Shown here: positions 14,191-15,018 of the stretch, one piece after another
Position numbering within the stretch: position 1 is the first letter of the stretch
Layout of the letters: each line of letters opens with the position of its first letter
Origin: JBALVT01 sp047612385
Lineage (GTDB): Bacteria; Pseudomonadota; Gammaproteobacteria; Pseudomonadales; Halieaceae
DNA: 15,018 bases
NCBI GenBank assembly: GCA_047612385.1
Contig: JBLGAR010000109.1
Coordinates: forward strand, 1 to 15,018
Reading direction: 5' to 3'
The notes under the pieces: model-generated
What the model saw: only the letters and a program-made list of their open reading frames with translations
Told to the model about the DNA's origin: nothing
The model's database searches: none
Made by a program: the position numbers and the translations under genes

Positions 14191-14813
14191 GCGCTTTTTC
14201 GCATCTCATGCGTTCGCCTCGATATGCTCGCAATAAAAGGGGGTTTACGCTGGTAGAGGTGGTCATTTCCCTGGCGATTTTATCGCTGATTATGGTGGCT
14301 ACCATTTCCGCGCTGCGTACTTTCGGGCAAACCCAATTCACTTTGACCGCCATGACCAACAGGGTAGATGAAGTGCGATCTGTTAGCAGCTTCTTGCGTG
14401 ACACTTTCGAATCTGCAGTGATAGGAAGCGCCAGCACCGGTTTATCAATGGGAGGCGGTAGTACCGAAGGTTCGTATTTTTTGGGCAGCGCCGGCGCGAT
14501 GAGCTGGAAAGCCTTTGTGCAATTCGGAGAAGGTTGGGGCGGCGCTTTACTATTGCGCGTTGAGCAGGATGAAAAATCGCTAAAACTTCGCTGGCAGGAA
14601 ATTCCCGGTGTGAGAAATAAGGTCGACTGGTCTGGAACGCCAGAACGTGTGCTGATAGATGAGATGCAGGAACTGAATATTTCCTACCGCGCAGAGTTCG
14701 ACTCAGATTGGCAAAGCGAGTGGTTTGAAGATGACCTTCCTGCTCTCGTTCGAATGACGATCAAGGCCAGGGGAAGATTTTGGCCAGAGTTGATATTCAA
14801 GGTGCAGCGTTGA
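14187..14813 (+). CDS. gspJ: Type II secretion minor pseudopilin GspJ
   Basis: A 208-residue precursor whose leader ends NKRG before FTLVEVVISLAILSLIMVA (Glu+5 present). The C-terminal region includes RVLIDEMQELNISY and FWPELIFKV, like the end of GspJ proteins, where this strand precedes the terminal beta-sheet. GspJ binds GspI and GspK at the pseudopilus tip. The first ATG, overlapping the gspI stop as ATGA, gives a 19-residue leader; an internal ATG at 14208 would give 12 residues, nearer the usual length, so either start is possible. gspK begins 2 nt after the stop. Confidence 0.92.
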   Translation: MSAFSHLMRSPRYARNKRGFTLVEVVISLAILSLIMVATISALRTFGQTQFTLTAMTNRVDEVRSVSSFLRDTFESAVIGSASTGLSMGGGSTEGSYFLGSAGAMSWKAFVQFGEGWGGALLLRVEQDEKSLKLRWQEIPGVRNKVDWSGTPERVLIDEMQELNISYRAEFDSDWQSEWFEDDLPALVRMTIKARGRFWPELIFKVQR

Positions 14814-14815
14814 AT

Positions 14816-15018
14816 ATGAAAACTCGACAGACACAGACCGGCGTAGCGCTGGCGATAGTTGTTTGGTTTCTCGCTGCGATGTCGCTGATGGTTTCAGGCA
14901 TAGTGTTTCAGGCAAAGGTAGATACTCGCATGGCACAGTTGCATGTGGCAAAAGCCAAAGCGGTCGCCGCTGGCGATGGTGCTATTGCTTTGATGTTAGC
15001 CGCCGTTGTTGCTGGGAC
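14816..15018 (+). CDS. gspK: Type II secretion minor pseudopilin GspK, N-terminal part, cut by the window edge
   Basis: The first 67 codons run to the window end without a stop; full GspK is usually about 300 residues or more. The 9-residue leader MKTRQTQTG precedes a hydrophobic helix starting VALAIVVWFLAAMSLM. Position +5 is Ile and not Glu, which is normal for GspK, the tip pseudopilin that caps the structure. The following KVDTRMAQLHVAKAKAVAAGDGAIALM resembles the charged helical start of GspK in xps-like systems. It begins 2 nt after gspJ. Confidence 0.85.
   Translation, partial: MKTRQTQTGVALAIVVWFLAAMSLMVSGIVFQAKVDTRMAQLHVAKAKAVAAGDGAIALMLAAVVAG

Noticed and set aside
1..15018. Phage, insertion sequence, CRISPR, toxin-antitoxin or defence island
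   Set aside because: No transposase, integrase, repeat array or nuclease-like protein was seen; nearly all of the sequence is accounted for by catabolic and secretion genes.
13335..15018. Type IV pilus biogenesis genes (fimT, pilV, pilW, pilX) as an alternative for the pilin-like genes
   Set aside because: The set follows gspE, gspF and a clear GspG with its calcium loop, in the canonical G-H-I-J-K order, so a type II secretion system is the better reading.

Overview
The window reads as chromosomal DNA of a Gram-negative bacterium, most likely a gammaproteobacterium: coding is dense, all on the plus strand, of moderate GC by eye, and carries a type II secretion (Gsp) operon. No RNA gene, CRISPR array, insertion sequence or phage gene was seen. 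Family assignments below rest on remembered family sequences and visible motifs; no alignment was run.

Region 1 (1-9634) is one tightly packed operon, already under way at the left edge, for the last stage of bacterial steroid breakdown: removal of the C and D rings left as the HIP (hydrindane propionate) residue. In order: the C-terminus of an IpdC-like flavoprotein, the ring hydrolase EchA20, a FadE31-like acyl-CoA dehydrogenase (ACAD), a small non-catalytic-looking ACAD subunit, the thiolase FadA6, a short-chain dehydrogenase/reductase (SDR), a second small-type ACAD subunit, FadE30, the SDR IpdF and a second thiolase. The set matches the KstR2-controlled genes of Mycobacterium tuberculosis in content but not in order. 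FadE30, IpdF and IpdC should act on the side chain and hydroxyl of 5-OH-HIP-CoA, EchA20 should open a ring, and the FadE31-type complex and FadA6 should carry out beta-oxidation of the linear dioic acyl-CoA. Genes are 2-38 nt apart or overlap, implying one polycistronic message. Partners expected outside the window are ipdA, ipdB, fadD3 and an ordinary enoyl-CoA hydratase.

Region 2 (9635-9808) is a 174-nt gap holding a short hairpin (possible operon end), two near-identical 14-bp direct repeats 30 bp apart, an imperfect hairpin, a 12-bp perfect palindrome and an extended -10 promoter element. It looks like a regulated promoter for the next operon.

Region 3 (9809-15018) is a type II secretion operon, gspE-F-G-H-I-J-K, cut off inside gspK at the right edge. 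GspE is the cytoplasmic ATPase, GspF the inner-membrane platform protein, GspG the major pseudopilin, and GspH, I, J and K the minor pseudopilins. gspC and gspD do not precede gspE, as in Xanthomonas-type xps clusters. A stem-loop in the 59-nt gspF-gspG gap may set pseudopilin expression apart from the platform genes.

No wholly new system was found. The points most worth following are the compact gammaproteobacterial HIP operon with two paired heteromeric ACADs, the repeat-bearing gsp promoter, and the two tandem MshEN-like repeats in GspE.
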